The translations under genes and the position numbers were made by a program. A stretch of 64,000 bases of DNA from SB15 sp964639245 (GTDB taxonomy: Bacteria > Chloroflexota > Anaerolineae > Aggregatilineales > J027). The stretch is taken from NCBI GenBank assembly GCA_964639245.1, contig CAZXCU010000002.1, positions 310,001-374,000 on the forward strand, given 5' to 3'. Each line of letters begins with the position of its first letter. Positions within the stretch are counted from its first letter, which is position 1. The notes under the pieces are model-generated. The model was given only the letters and a program-made list of their open reading frames with translations. It did no database searches and was not told the DNA's origin. Shown here piece after piece: positions 40,693-49,210 of the stretch.

Positions 40693-41838
40693 ATGATGGA
40701 CATGGGACTCAAACCCGGCTTAGAAGGGGTGGTGGCGGCGGAAACGCGCCTGAGCAGTGTGGATGGGCTGGCGGGGGAATTGATTATCGCGGGGTTTCCG
40801 TTGGAAGAAATCGCAGGGAAGGCGACCTTTGAAGAAATGCTCTTTTTGCTCTGGTTTGACCGCTTGCCCCTCGCTCACGAACTCGCAGATTTTCAGCAGG
40901 CATTGGCAAAACACCGTTCGCTGCCGAGTGCGACTCTTGCCCTGTTGCAAGCCGCCAGTCAGGAAAAAGCACCCGTAATTGATGCGCTTCGGATGGCTGC
41001 CAGCACCCTCAGTTTGCAAGCTGCCCAGACAGAGGGATATGCGGAAATCGAACCCGATGCACTGCGGGTCATGGCGGCTTTTCCGACAATGGTGGCGGCT
41101 TATTGGCGGTTGCTAAATGGGCAAAATCCAGTTGAACCGCGTGCCGATTTACCCCACGCGGCGAATTATCTGGCTATGCTGTTTGGGCAAGCTCCCAGCC
41201 CTGCCCAGACCCGCGCTCTTGAAACCTATCTCAATACGGTGATGGATCATGGATTAAATGCCTCCACGTTTACAGTGCGGGTTATCATTTCGACCCAATC
41301 CGATCTTGTATCGGCGGTGGTGGGGGCTTTGGGGGCGTTGAAAGGCCCCTTGCATGGAGGCGCACCCGGCCCTGCATTGGATATGGTGTTTGAAATTGGT
41401 ACGCCGGAACGTTCCGAATCTGTGCTGCGTGAAAAAATCGAATGTGGCGAACGGCTGATGGGGTTTGGACACCGCATTTACAAAGTGCGTGACCCACGCG
41501 CAGATATGCTGGCGCTGGCGGCGGATTTGCTCTACCAGACGGACGGCGATAAAAAGTTGTATGAATTGGCGCTGCATGTGGAGCAGGTGGCGCTCAATTT
41601 GCTGGAGGAATATAAACCGGGACGCAATTTACAAACCAATGTGGAATTTTATACCGCGCTGGTGCTGCATGGCTTGCATTTGCCAACAGATTTATTCACC
41701 CCGACTTTTGCGATTGCGCGGGCGGGCGGTTGGATCGCCCATTGTTTTGAGCAACGCGAAACCAACCGGATTATTCGTCCGCAGTCGGTATTTGTGGGGG
41801 AAAAATCGCGGCGGTGGACACCGCTAGAAAGCCGATAA
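40693..41838 (+). CDS. Citrate synthase (or 2-methylcitrate synthase)
   Basis: 381 residues, a complete bacterial short-type citrate synthase: GLEGVVAAETRLSSVDG at the start, MDHGLNASTFTVR with the first catalytic His, GALKGPLHGGAPG, and GFGHRIYKVRDPRADM with the second. The third catalytic position, normally Asp in NVDFY, is Glu in TNVEFYTALVL. It should feed the TCA cycle; citrate and methylcitrate activities cannot be separated from sequence. AAAGGA precedes the ATG at 40693 (further ATGs at 40696 and 40702 are possible). A strong terminator follows. It is divergent from the HTH-fused paralogue and probably shares its regulation. Confidence 0.92.
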   Translation: MMDMGLKPGLEGVVAAETRLSSVDGLAGELIIAGFPLEEIAGKATFEEMLFLLWFDRLPLAHELADFQQALAKHRSLPSATLALLQAASQEKAPVIDALRMAASTLSLQAAQTEGYAEIEPDALRVMAAFPTMVAAYWRLLNGQNPVEPRADLPHAANYLAMLFGQAPSPAQTRALETYLNTVMDHGLNASTFTVRVIISTQSDLVSAVVGALGALKGPLHGGAPGPALDMVFEIGTPERSESVLREKIECGERLMGFGHRIYKVRDPRADMLALAADLLYQTDGDKKLYELALHVEQVALNLLEEYKPGRNLQTNVEFYTALVLHGLHLPTDLFTPTFAIARAGGWIAHCFEQRETNRIIRPQSVFVGEKSRRWTPLESR

Positions 41839-41845
41839 AGTCAAA

Positions 41846-41875
41846 CAAGGGGCAATGCAAGCCCCTTGCTTTTTT
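41846..41875 (+). terminator. Rho-independent terminator of the citrate synthase gene
   Basis: CAAGGGGC (41846-41853) pairs perfectly with GCCCCTTG (41861-41868) around a seven-base loop, followed by CTTTTTT. Confidence 0.9.
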
Positions 41876-41883
41876 GGGTGAAG

Positions 41884-42684
41884 TTATTCTTTCGTCCAGC
41901 GCAGGGTGCGACTGTAAATGCTGTCGTCCTCGTCATAGAAATCACGACGATCCCGTTTTTGTTTCTTTTTGCGGCTTTGTTCTTTGGTGGGCATCATGTC
42001 GGGGTTGTTCATGGCACGACGCAGCGCCAATTCCATCGCGGTTGGCACATCTTCGGGTTCGTCTTGTTCGACTTCCTGCTTGGCAACCTGCATTTCCAGC
42101 GCCTTGACGCTGAGGTCAATTTGCTTTTTGCGGCGGTTGACCCCGATGACCTTGACTTCAATTTCATCGCCCACTTTGACGACATCACCGGGATTGTTGA
42201 CATAGCCAGTGGTCAATTCGGAGACATGCACCAGACCGGGACGTTCCGCGCCAATGTCGACGAACGCGCCAAAGTTTTCCAAGCGCACCACCGTACCGCG
42301 CAAATTCTGGTCGACTTTGATTTCATCCCATGTGACGGCGGAGGGCTTAATCAGGGTCAGGTCAACCCGGCCCGATTTTTTATCGACATCCATCACATAG
42401 GCAGTGATGGTATCGCCTTCTTTGACGACATCGCTAACGTTTTTGACACCTTTGGTGCTTAATTGCGAAATGTGCAGCAAACCGGGCTGCTTCATCCCCA
42501 AATCAACAATCGCGCCTTGTAGTTCGACGCGCTTGACAACACCTGTTATCTCCATTTTGGGTCGTAGGTTGTCAAGGGTGTAGGTAGGCTGTGGGGAACT
42601 AGCCGCCGGAGCGTTCTCCACCGCCGTTTCTTCAGGGGCGCTCACTAATAGCTCATTGACTTCTGGCGGTGCTTCGGAACTCAT
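41884..42684 (-). CDS. S1-domain RNA-binding protein
   Basis: 266 residues with two S1 (OB-fold) domains. The first, about 38-112, runs from MEITGVVKRVELQGAIVDLG through PGLLHISQLS to KKSGRVDLTL. The second, about 118-200, runs from LRGTVVRLENFGAFVDIG through PGLVHVSELTTG to RKKQIDLSVKA. An acidic Ala/Pro-rich N-terminus and a strongly basic stretch (KEQSRKKKQKRDRRD) near the end flank them. This is a short relative of ribosomal protein S1 seen in several phyla; a role in mRNA binding or translation is likely. AGGAGT precedes the ATG. It lies convergent with the citrate synthase gene and upstream of no obvious partner. Confidence 0.9.
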   Translation of the reverse strand: MSSEAPPEVNELLVSAPEETAVENAPAASSPQPTYTLDNLRPKMEITGVVKRVELQGAIVDLGMKQPGLLHISQLSTKGVKNVSDVVKEGDTITAYVMDVDKKSGRVDLTLIKPSAVTWDEIKVDQNLRGTVVRLENFGAFVDIGAERPGLVHVSELTTGYVNNPGDVVKVGDEIEVKVIGVNRRKKQIDLSVKALEMQVAKQEVEQDEPEDVPTAMELALRRAMNNPDMMPTKEQSRKKKQKRDRRDFYDEDDSIYSRTLRWTKE

Positions 42685-42850
42685 GACTTCAAATACTCCT
42701 AAATTCGGGTTGCTTGCTGTTTTTCAGAATACCGCGCAATTATAGCCACGCCTTTTTCCAGAATCAACGCATGATTTTGGCTATTTTGGGGAAATTGGGG
42801 CAATCTTGGGGCGCGAATCCCATCCGATTGCCCATTTATGGGGATTTTTG

Positions 42851-43660
42851 TTAAGAACCGGTGTCAATCGCGGGAGGTTCAATGCCCATTGCCAACAATT
42901 CTTCGTTGATGATGGCGACGAAATTTTCAAACGGTTGTGCGCCCACCACACGCCGTCCATTAATCAAAAAGGTGGGCGTGCCGGTACGACCCATCAAACT
43001 TTGCGCGTCTACCACGTTAGCGATGATGCCATCCAGAATCGTCTGGTCAGCAAAACAGGTGTTGAAGGATTCCATATCAAGTTCGGTTTCTTCGGCTAAA
43101 GTGGTTAATAGCTCCTCGTTAATCGGAATCTGATTGGCTTGGCTGGCGAAAATCAGATCGTGATATTCCCAGAATTTGTCCTGCTCATTGGCACAGTACG
43201 CCCCGTGAGAGGCTTGATAGGACGGTTCGCCAAAAATCGGATAATCCCGATAGACAAATTCCACGTAGCCTTCGTACTGTTCCAGAATCGGGTTGAGTGT
43301 GGTCTGGTAAAAGCGGGTGCAGTACGGGCATTGGTAATCAGAAAATTCGACCAGTTTAATCGGCGCGTTGGGGTCGCCTTTGGCATAGTCTTTTTCAGAG
43401 AAGGTCAGTTGGATCGGCGCACGGGTTGGTTCAGGGGTGGCGGTGGGGGTCAGGGCAATCAGAGTGGATTCAACAGCTTGAGCAACCGAGACACTCCCGC
43501 TGTCATCAGAATCCCCGTTGTTATTGATGAGATAGCCCACCAGCAGCCCTAAGGCAAAAAAAATCGCGGCGGTAATCAGGTAGGCTACCGTGTCATTACG
43601 CGGCGGGGCATAGACAACCGGGGATTCCTCTTTGGATTTCAATTCAATCGGCTCAGACAT
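42851..43660 (-). CDS. Membrane-anchored DsbA-like thioredoxin-fold protein
   Basis: 269 residues from the ATG at 43660, with GGAAG about 10 bases before it (an in-frame ATG at 43681 precedes that site). A cytoplasmic tail is followed by one membrane segment at about 24-46 (TVAYLITAAIFFALGLLVGYL), a Thr/Pro linker, and a DsbA/thioredoxin domain with the redox motif CPYC at 111-114 (EFSDYQCPYCTRFY) and the cis-Pro loop TGTPTFLING. It should act outside the membrane in disulfide formation or reduction. Its recognised resemblance is to the DsbA family proteins of Gram-positive-type bacteria. A possible client is the Cys-rich secreted protein at 38768, though nothing proves it. Confidence 0.9.
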   Translation of the reverse strand: MSEPIELKSKEESPVVYAPPRNDTVAYLITAAIFFALGLLVGYLINNNGDSDDSGSVSVAQAVESTLIALTPTATPEPTRAPIQLTFSEKDYAKGDPNAPIKLVEFSDYQCPYCTRFYQTTLNPILEQYEGYVEFVYRDYPIFGEPSYQASHGAYCANEQDKFWEYHDLIFASQANQIPINEELLTTLAEETELDMESFNTCFADQTILDGIIANVVDAQSLMGRTGTPTFLINGRRVVGAQPFENFVAIINEELLAMGIEPPAIDTGS

Positions 43661-43816
43661 AGAGAATTTTCTTCCGTTCATTCGTATTTGTACAGAAAAT
43701 ATAGGATATTGACGTTTTTGACCAGCGCTGAATTACCTGTTTTTGGAAATAAAATTGCCTACGCTTTGAGTATAAAACAGCGCAGGCATGAATTTTGTTC
43801 AGATTTGTTGATGCAG

Positions 43817-43845
43817 CCCCTTTCTCACGTACTAGGGGAAAGGGG
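43817..43845. repeat. C/G-rich hairpin
   Basis: CCCCTTTC (43817-43824) and GAAAGGGG (43838-43845) form a perfect 8-bp stem just downstream of recA. Similar hairpins are at 54184-54209 and 63219-63243. It may help end recA transcripts, but it has no T-run. Confidence 0.5.
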
Positions 43846-43864
43846 ATAAGGGGAAGAAACCCGT

Positions 43865-44959
43865 TTATTCATCCCCGCCAGCGAAACTACCACCGTCATC
43901 GTCGCCAACACCCGCGACCACTGGCAGAGTCCCACTGTTGCGAACCAGCATTTCGATTTCTGCCAGTAAGTCAGGATTTTCGTTGAGGTAGGCTTTGGCA
44001 TTTTCGCGGCCTTGCCCCACCAACCCATCGTTGTAACGGAAGAATGCCCCGCGTTTTTCGATGATGCCCAGTTCAGTAGCAAGGTCAAGCACATCACCCG
44101 CTTTGCTGAAGCCTTCCCCGTACATCAGGTCAAATTCGGCTTGGCGGAAGGGCGGGGCAACCTTGTTTTTGGTGATTTTGACACGGGTACGGTTGCCGAT
44201 GACTTCATCGCCTTTTTTGATGGCCTGAATCCGCCGAATATCAATTCGCACGCTGGCGTAAAACCGCAAGGCACGCCCACCACTGGTCGTTTCAGGGTTG
44301 CCGTACATCACGCCAATTTTGTCGCGGAGCTGGTTGGTCAGCATAAAGGCGGTGTTGGTTTGTTTGATTGCACCGGAAATTTTGCGAAGTGCTTGGCTCA
44401 TCAACCGGGCTTGTAACCCCACATGGCTATCACCCATTTCGCCTTCAATTTCGGCTCGCGGTACAAGCGCGGCAACGCTATCCAGCACCACGACATCAAT
44501 CGCGCCGGAACGGATGAGTTCTTCGGTAATTTCGAGCGCTTGTTCGCCTGTATCGGGTTGTGAAATATACAGGCTGTCCACATCCACCCCCAATTTTTCG
44601 CAATATACGGGGTCAAGGGCGTGTTCCATATCCACAAACGCGCAGATGCCGCCTAATTTCTGGGCTTCCGCGATGGTGCTTAAACATAGGGTGGTTTTAC
44701 CACTGCTTTCCGGCCCATAAACTTCGGTGATGCGTCCGCGTGGAATTCCGCCCACGCCCAACGCCATATCCACCGCCAGCGAACCTGTTGAGATGGTTTC
44801 GACTGCCAGATGTTGGGCATCGCCAAGACGAACGACTGTGCCGTCGCCAAAGCGTTTGGTGAGTTCATTCAGGGTCGAATCGAGCGCTTTTTGGCGCTGC
44901 TCCCGATCCCCTTCAACTTGGAGTGCTGTTTCAACTTTCTTGGTTGTTTTTTTCGCCAT
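43865..44959 (-). CDS. recA: Recombinase RecA
   Basis: 364 residues, a complete RecA. It forms the ATP-dependent nucleoprotein filament for homologous recombination and triggers LexA cleavage. Walker A GPESSGKTT is at 82-90; IDVVVLDSVAALVPRAEIEG covers Walker B; the L1/L2 region contains GDSHVGLQARLMSQALRKI and NQLRDKIGVMYGNPETTSGG. The C-terminal tail is short and acidic (GDDDGGSFAGGDE). No intein is present. A GAAC-N4-GTTC box lies 15-28 bases before the ATG, indicating SOS control. It is monocistronic as far as can be seen. Confidence 0.98.
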   Translation of the reverse strand: MAKKTTKKVETALQVEGDREQRQKALDSTLNELTKRFGDGTVVRLGDAQHLAVETISTGSLAVDMALGVGGIPRGRITEVYGPESSGKTTLCLSTIAEAQKLGGICAFVDMEHALDPVYCEKLGVDVDSLYISQPDTGEQALEITEELIRSGAIDVVVLDSVAALVPRAEIEGEMGDSHVGLQARLMSQALRKISGAIKQTNTAFMLTNQLRDKIGVMYGNPETTSGGRALRFYASVRIDIRRIQAIKKGDEVIGNRTRVKITKNKVAPPFRQAEFDLMYGEGFSKAGDVLDLATELGIIEKRGAFFRYNDGLVGQGRENAKAYLNENPDLLAEIEMLVRNSGTLPVVAGVGDDDGGSFAGGDE

Positions 44960-44973
44960 TGGGAAACCCTGTT

Positions 44974-44987
44974 AGAACTTGTGTTCT
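44974..44987. promoter_or_regulatory. LexA-type SOS box of recA
   Basis: AGAACTTGTGTTCT is a 14-bp palindrome with the GAAC-N4-GTTC core of Bacillus-type LexA boxes, placed directly upstream of recA, the classic LexA target. Confidence 0.75.
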
Positions 44988-45067
44988 GATTTTAGTTGAT
45001 AAGGAAAACCACGTCAAGCATAAATCATAGCAGAAAAGGGGGAATTGGGATATTTGAAATAAGAAAA

Positions 45068-45094
45068 AAATACCCCTCTGGAGAAGGGGTATTT
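45068..45094 (-). terminator. Hairpin with T-run, reading leftward
   Basis: AAATACCCCT (45068-45077) and AGGGGTATTT (45085-45094) form a perfect 10-bp stem. On the minus strand the stem is followed by TTTT, so it could end transcripts of the PPC-repeat gene, whose stop lies 300 bases upstream. Confidence 0.6.
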
Positions 45095-45156
45095 CGGGTT
45101 TCTCTTAAAACGCTGGGCTATTGCTTCACCCGACAAGTAGATGCAGATGAAATCCC

Positions 45157-45220
45157 GTAGGGTCGGGGACAGGGCGCGTTTGCTTATCAAAAAATCTGCC
45201 GCGCCGATTCCCGCCCTCTG
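45157..45220. repeat. Fold-back repeat, long class
   Basis: The left arm GTAGGGTCGGGGACAGGG(CGCG) and the right arm CGCGCCGATTCCCGCCCT are imperfect inverted copies, related to 10106-10187. Confidence 0.6.
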
Positions 45221-45264
45221 AAAAATCACTAATGCACTTTAATACAATAGGGCGAATAGCCAAA

Positions 45265-45331
45265 TGTACGGGCGTGGTCAATGACCCGTCCTCATTCTGT
45301 TGCAGGGGTGGGTCACAGACCCACCCGTACA
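45265..45331. repeat. Two short-class repeats facing each other
   Basis: TGTACGGGCGTGGTCA (from 45265) and GGGGTGGGTCACAGACCC followed by ACCCGTACA (45305-45331) are opposite-facing copies of the short repeat. The second contains a perfect palindrome, GGGTGGGTC and GACCCACCC around ACA. The outer ends TGTACGGG and CCCGTACA give the pair terminal inverted repeats. Confidence 0.65.
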
Positions 45332-45395
45332 TAAAAAGTTAAACTGCATCAGGCTAGTAAACACCGCCCTAAAAGACGGCGTGACGGCTATACAT

Positions 45396-47576
45396 TTATT
45401 GCGAGACGCTCAGGGGGAACAGCGACAGGGTAAATGTCCCTGTGGTTCCGCCATATTGCAGCCCGTAATGGGTGGCAAGGATGTAAAACGTGCCGCTTTG
45501 TTGCAAGGTGTAGCCGTCAATCAACGAGTTAATATCGCGTTCGCCAGTGTTGGGGTTCACGATGTCGTCGTTGAATTGGAGCGGGATGTTATCCGGCGAG
45601 ATGAGGTAGAGGGCGGGGTCAAGCGTACCGCCTGTACGTACCATTTGAATACGGATTCTGTCGCCGCTAATGCCCTCAAAGGAATAGACCTGAATTTTCT
45701 CATCCAGCGTAATTTGCCCGGAAATGACATCTTCATATTCGATGGGTTCGGCGTTGGCAAGCAGGGGGAAGAAGTTAATCGAATTGGCATCTTCCATGTT
45801 AAAAAATCCGGCTTCTCCCACTTCTACTGCGGAGTTCTGGTCAATCGTGAAGGTGGTCATGTAACGGGCATTGAGGACAATGGCTTGAGTCTGGTTAAAG
45901 ACTTCTTCACCCTGCACGTTAATCGTCAAATTGAAGGTCACAGGGGTAATATCGTCGCAGTCATTTTGATACCAGACTTCGACTTCAAAGGTATTGCGTG
46001 GTAGCAGGGGGGCAGGCCAATAGACATAGGACACTGGAGCGCTTTCGCCTTCGCAGCGTGCGTTGCCGTCTGCCGCCAAAAAGCCACCGCTGACCGAGTT
46101 CAAGTTATCGTCAAAAATCGCTTCGCCGCTGGGGTCACGCACCAAGAGTTGCAAGTCCGCCGCCGTGTTCCATGTCAATTCAACTTCGATGCTGCCGGCG
46201 GGCAAAGCCCCTGTGCTAGCGGTGGGGGTAATGACGGTAATATCCCCACCGGGAGTCGCGGTTACTGCGGCAGATGGATCGGGTGTGGCGGTAAATGCAG
46301 TGGCAATGGCCTGTCCCTGCTCAAAGGTCAGGGTGAAATCGCCTTCTGTGCCACCGATGGTTTGTCCGAAGCGGGTTGCCAGCACCGTATAGGTATCGGT
46401 GTCTTGAAGGGTGGCGGTGATGGTGCTGTCGGTGACAATATCATCGCGGTCATCATTCCGCGCAATTTCCGCGCCGTTGGAATTGAGCAGAATCAGGTAG
46501 GTATCGAGACTGCCGGAGGTTGCGTTCATGTTTAAAGTCACGTTGCTGTTGGCAGTGCCTTCAAACGTGTAAGCAATGGCGGGGGTATCATTGGTGAGTG
46601 TCCCGGTGACACTTTCGGCAAGCGGGGTGGAAGCAGCATCCAGCGATTGCAAAACCTGGTTAATGTCCAAACCCGCGTTAATTCCTCCGTTGTTCACCAC
46701 CCATTCGCTGGGGCTATCCACCACCACATTGGCAAGATAGACCTGACCGGGGTTGAGTGTTCCGCCGATAACCTGCGCTTCTTCGCCATTGACGGAAGTT
46801 GTCAATGAAAATTGCTGTGGGCCACCAACTTCACAAGCATCGGTATAGTATAAAATAATTTCGTAGCTGCCCGCAGGAACTTCACCGACTGCCCAAGAGA
46901 TGGTTTCGGTGGGGGTTTCGGCGGTGGCTTCTTCGCAAACGGCGTTAATATCCGCGTCTAATGTTCCGCCGCTCGGGATGGGGTCGCTGCCCGCAAAAAC
47001 TGTTCCGCCGATGGGGTCACGGACTTCAATATCCAAATTGACGGCGGCTGTCCACGCCAGCGAAATTTCAATCCCTCCCTCAGTCAGGGTAATATTTTCA
47101 GGTTCGGCGGAGACTGCTTCTGGCGCAGTGTCCTCCTGAGCGACGGATTCAGCATCTGGAGGGGGAGTCAGCGAACCAGACAGCACCAAAGTATAGTCCC
47201 CTTCTTGGTCTTCCCCGATGCTGCTTTCCAGTACCGTGACCACATAGGTGCCGTTTTCGGGCAGTTCGAACCCGGTAATAAAGGCTTCGGCGGGGGTGGT
47301 CAGGTCTGCATCCTGTGCGACGACTGCGCCATTGGGGGCGGTGACGAGCAGCACCAGATTCAGCGTGTCGCTGGTGGTGGTGGCTGTAAGGGTGATGGTA
47401 TCGCCCTGTGACCCACGAAAAATATAATTTTCCACGAAGGTTTCCGCATTCAGCGTGCCTGTCGCAGGTATGCCAATAACTAATTCAGGGGCGGGTGTTC
47501 CCTCTTCTTCCTGTGCCACCACACCGGACAGAGCAAGCAGCGCTATCAGCCCCATGAGAAAGAGTGATTTTCTCAT
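45396..47576 (-). CDS. Secreted protein with alternating PPC and beta-sandwich domains
   Basis: 726 residues from the ATG at 47576, with AGGAG about 12 bases upstream. A signal peptide (KSLFLMGLIALLALSGVVAQ) leads to five beta domains in the order A-B-A-B-A. The A units are PPC-like (pre-peptidase C-terminal), e.g. AIAYTFEGTANSNVTLNMNA with GSLDTYLILLNSNGAEIARN, then a TYTVLATRFG-type strand. The B units start IEISLAWTAAVNLDIEVRDP and IEVELTWNTAADLQLLVRDP, each with two conserved cysteines (e.g. NAVCEE and TDACEVGG). There is no catalytic domain and no C-terminal anchor. PPC domains normally accompany secreted peptidases; here they stand alone, so an adhesive or carbohydrate-binding role is inferred. 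Confidence 0.88.
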   Translation of the reverse strand: MRKSLFLMGLIALLALSGVVAQEEEGTPAPELVIGIPATGTLNAETFVENYIFRGSQGDTITLTATTTSDTLNLVLLVTAPNGAVVAQDADLTTPAEAFITGFELPENGTYVVTVLESSIGEDQEGDYTLVLSGSLTPPPDAESVAQEDTAPEAVSAEPENITLTEGGIEISLAWTAAVNLDIEVRDPIGGTVFAGSDPIPSGGTLDADINAVCEEATAETPTETISWAVGEVPAGSYEIILYYTDACEVGGPQQFSLTTSVNGEEAQVIGGTLNPGQVYLANVVVDSPSEWVVNNGGINAGLDINQVLQSLDAASTPLAESVTGTLTNDTPAIAYTFEGTANSNVTLNMNATSGSLDTYLILLNSNGAEIARNDDRDDIVTDSTITATLQDTDTYTVLATRFGQTIGGTEGDFTLTFEQGQAIATAFTATPDPSAAVTATPGGDITVITPTASTGALPAGSIEVELTWNTAADLQLLVRDPSGEAIFDDNLNSVSGGFLAADGNARCEGESAPVSYVYWPAPLLPRNTFEVEVWYQNDCDDITPVTFNLTINVQGEEVFNQTQAIVLNARYMTTFTIDQNSAVEVGEAGFFNMEDANSINFFPLLANAEPIEYEDVISGQITLDEKIQVYSFEGISGDRIRIQMVRTGGTLDPALYLISPDNIPLQFNDDIVNPNTGERDINSLIDGYTLQQSGTFYILATHYGLQYGGTTGTFTLSLFPLSVSQ

Positions 47577-47765
47577 TCTGAAGTTAACTCCTCGTTTTAT
47601 CGGATTTTTAAACCAAGCATCGGGCGATTGCCCCATGCCGATTATCAAAAATCCATGCTTGGGGCGAGTCTAGCCAAGCGTGTGCATATTCGCAATGTCT
47701 AATCCGTTTGGCGTAGGACAAACGGCATGATGTAGTGGCAAGCGCGTTCTGTACATAGGGGAAGT

Positions 47766-47793
47766 GGGGCGGGTCACAGACCACGCCCGTACA
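47766..47793. repeat. Short-class palindromic repeat
   Basis: 28 bp made of GGGGCGGGTCACAG followed by ACCACGCCCGTACA. It is identical to the copy at 56707-56734 and one base different from its neighbour at 47808-47835. GGGCGGGTC and GACCACGCCC form the imperfect stem. Confidence 0.75.
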
Positions 47794-47807
47794 AGGGATG
47801 TGCTATA

Positions 47808-47835
47808 GGGGCGGGTCATAGACCACGCCCGTACA
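47808..47835. repeat. Short-class palindromic repeat
   Basis: The same 28-bp element as at 47766, with CATAG in place of CACAG, in the same orientation and 42 bases further on. Confidence 0.75.
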
Positions 47836-47857
47836 GATAGCCGTCTCCGGGAATGCC

Positions 47858-49207
47858 TTAGGGGGTCGCCGTTGGAATCGCGGTTACAGGCGGCAGTGTT
47901 GGTTCGATATACACTTGGGGGGTAGCGGCGACTCCGGTTTGTATTTGAACATAGGTGGTTGTTCCAGCAATGACGGTGATATTTTGAAAAATACGGTCAT
48001 TGCCAATCAAGATAACGACTTCATATTCTCCGGCGGGGACATCCCCAAAAACGAAATTTTCATTCCAGATTTCATCCGGCACAACATTCCATGTGCGGTT
48101 GCCGTTGGGATTCGCCACACCATCATAGGGGTTGATGTAGGTGGTGGTGCGGTCAAAAACCTGTGTCGGGCTGTTCAACTGCACCAGCACATTGTCTATC
48201 AAGTTGCCTTCCGCATCCATCACCTGTCCGGCAACCACGCCATGTTCAATGTAGGGAGCCATCCAGAGCATCGGGTTACGGGTGCTGTAGTAGCTGTTGC
48301 GTCCAATCCGCACCTCAAAATGAACATGCGGGCCGGTAACGCTGCCTGTAACCCCCACCAAGCCGATAACATCGCCTGTTTCAACGAAGTCGCCTTCTTG
48401 GGCAACAATGGCAGACATGTGCGCGTAGAGTGTCCAGACGCGCTGACCCCGCCAGCTAAAATCGTGTTCGATGACAACGAATTTGCCATAGGCCGCGTAC
48501 AGTTCAAAGCCATCTTCGGTGACTTCGCGGGTGGGGCTTTCGCCTGCCCAGATCACCCGTCCGTTGCCGGCGGCTTTGATTTCCTGCCCGATGCGGTTGG
48601 GCAAATCGATGCCGTGATGCACCCGCCAGCCCTGACCGCTTGAGCCATAGGGATAATAAAATAAGGACACGCTGTTGGCGGTGACATCAATCGGACGGGT
48701 CAGCCAGAAATGGTCAAATGGGCCAGCGCTGAGGGGAACTTGTTCTGGCGGGAGTTGAAATTTAGGCGTTTCGGTCAAAGGGGCGGGAATGACTCCCACT
48801 TCAAACCCGACTGGCGCAGGCACCTGGGTATTCTGAATAAACTCAGGTGATGGCAGGAAGGCAGGTGTGCCTTGCAGGGTGGGGCGAGGCGTGCTGGTGG
48901 GCAGCGGACTGCCAAGAATCTGGGCGGGCGCGAAGCCCTGCACAGTGATAATCGGGGTGGGGGTGGGTGAACCTGTGGGCGGGATGTTCGGGGTAAAGGT
49001 TGGCGTGGGCAGCGCGTCGAGTTGGGCTTGTAAGGCGGTTTGCCATTCGGCAAGTTCGGCTTTGGTGGCGGTGGCGGCGGGCGCTGGACGCGAAAATTCC
49101 TGCTGCCCCGGCGCACGTTTGTTCACCATGAACACCGCCACCAATGCGACCACGATGCTCACCACCAAAAACCCCTGTATGTTGGGATTACCTAAAATCC
49201 GTCGCAT
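47858..49207 (-). CDS. M23-family metallopeptidase (LytM-type), membrane-anchored
   Basis: 449 residues. An N-terminal membrane segment (FLVVSIVVALVAVFMV) is followed by a Pro/Thr-rich linker (LPTPTFTPNIPPTGSPTPTP) and an M23 domain with the zinc motifs HHGIDLPN and HVHFEVR, plus LYAHMSAIVAQEGDFV. The C-terminal 130 residues are a beta domain (GVVAGQVMDAEGNLIDNVLV, then FVFGDVPAGEYEVVILIG) like a carboxypeptidase-regulatory or Cna-B-type fold. It should cut or bind peptidoglycan-like peptides outside the cell; a complete zinc site favours an active enzyme. It starts 3 bases after the TolB-like gene, so the two form an operon. Confidence 0.93.
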   Translation of the reverse strand: MRRILGNPNIQGFLVVSIVVALVAVFMVNKRAPGQQEFSRPAPAATATKAELAEWQTALQAQLDALPTPTFTPNIPPTGSPTPTPIITVQGFAPAQILGSPLPTSTPRPTLQGTPAFLPSPEFIQNTQVPAPVGFEVGVIPAPLTETPKFQLPPEQVPLSAGPFDHFWLTRPIDVTANSVSLFYYPYGSSGQGWRVHHGIDLPNRIGQEIKAAGNGRVIWAGESPTREVTEDGFELYAAYGKFVVIEHDFSWRGQRVWTLYAHMSAIVAQEGDFVETGDVIGLVGVTGSVTGPHVHFEVRIGRNSYYSTRNPMLWMAPYIEHGVVAGQVMDAEGNLIDNVLVQLNSPTQVFDRTTTYINPYDGVANPNGNRTWNVVPDEIWNENFVFGDVPAGEYEVVILIGNDRIFQNITVIAGTTTYVQIQTGVAATPQVYIEPTLPPVTAIPTATP

Positions 49208-49210
49208 TTA

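Larger units (their letters stand above)
44960..45395. other. Repeat-filled intergenic region upstream of recA
   Basis: About 436 bases without a credible gene. In order it holds the recA SOS box (44974-44987), a terminator-like hairpin (45068-45094), a long-class fold-back repeat (45157-45220) and a paired short-class repeat (45265-45331). Short open frames on the minus strand here are made of repeat sequence. Confidence 0.6.

Noticed and set aside
45014..45332. Small minus-strand open frames upstream of recA
   Set aside because: They consist of the fold-back repeats and a terminator hairpin, with no coding character.
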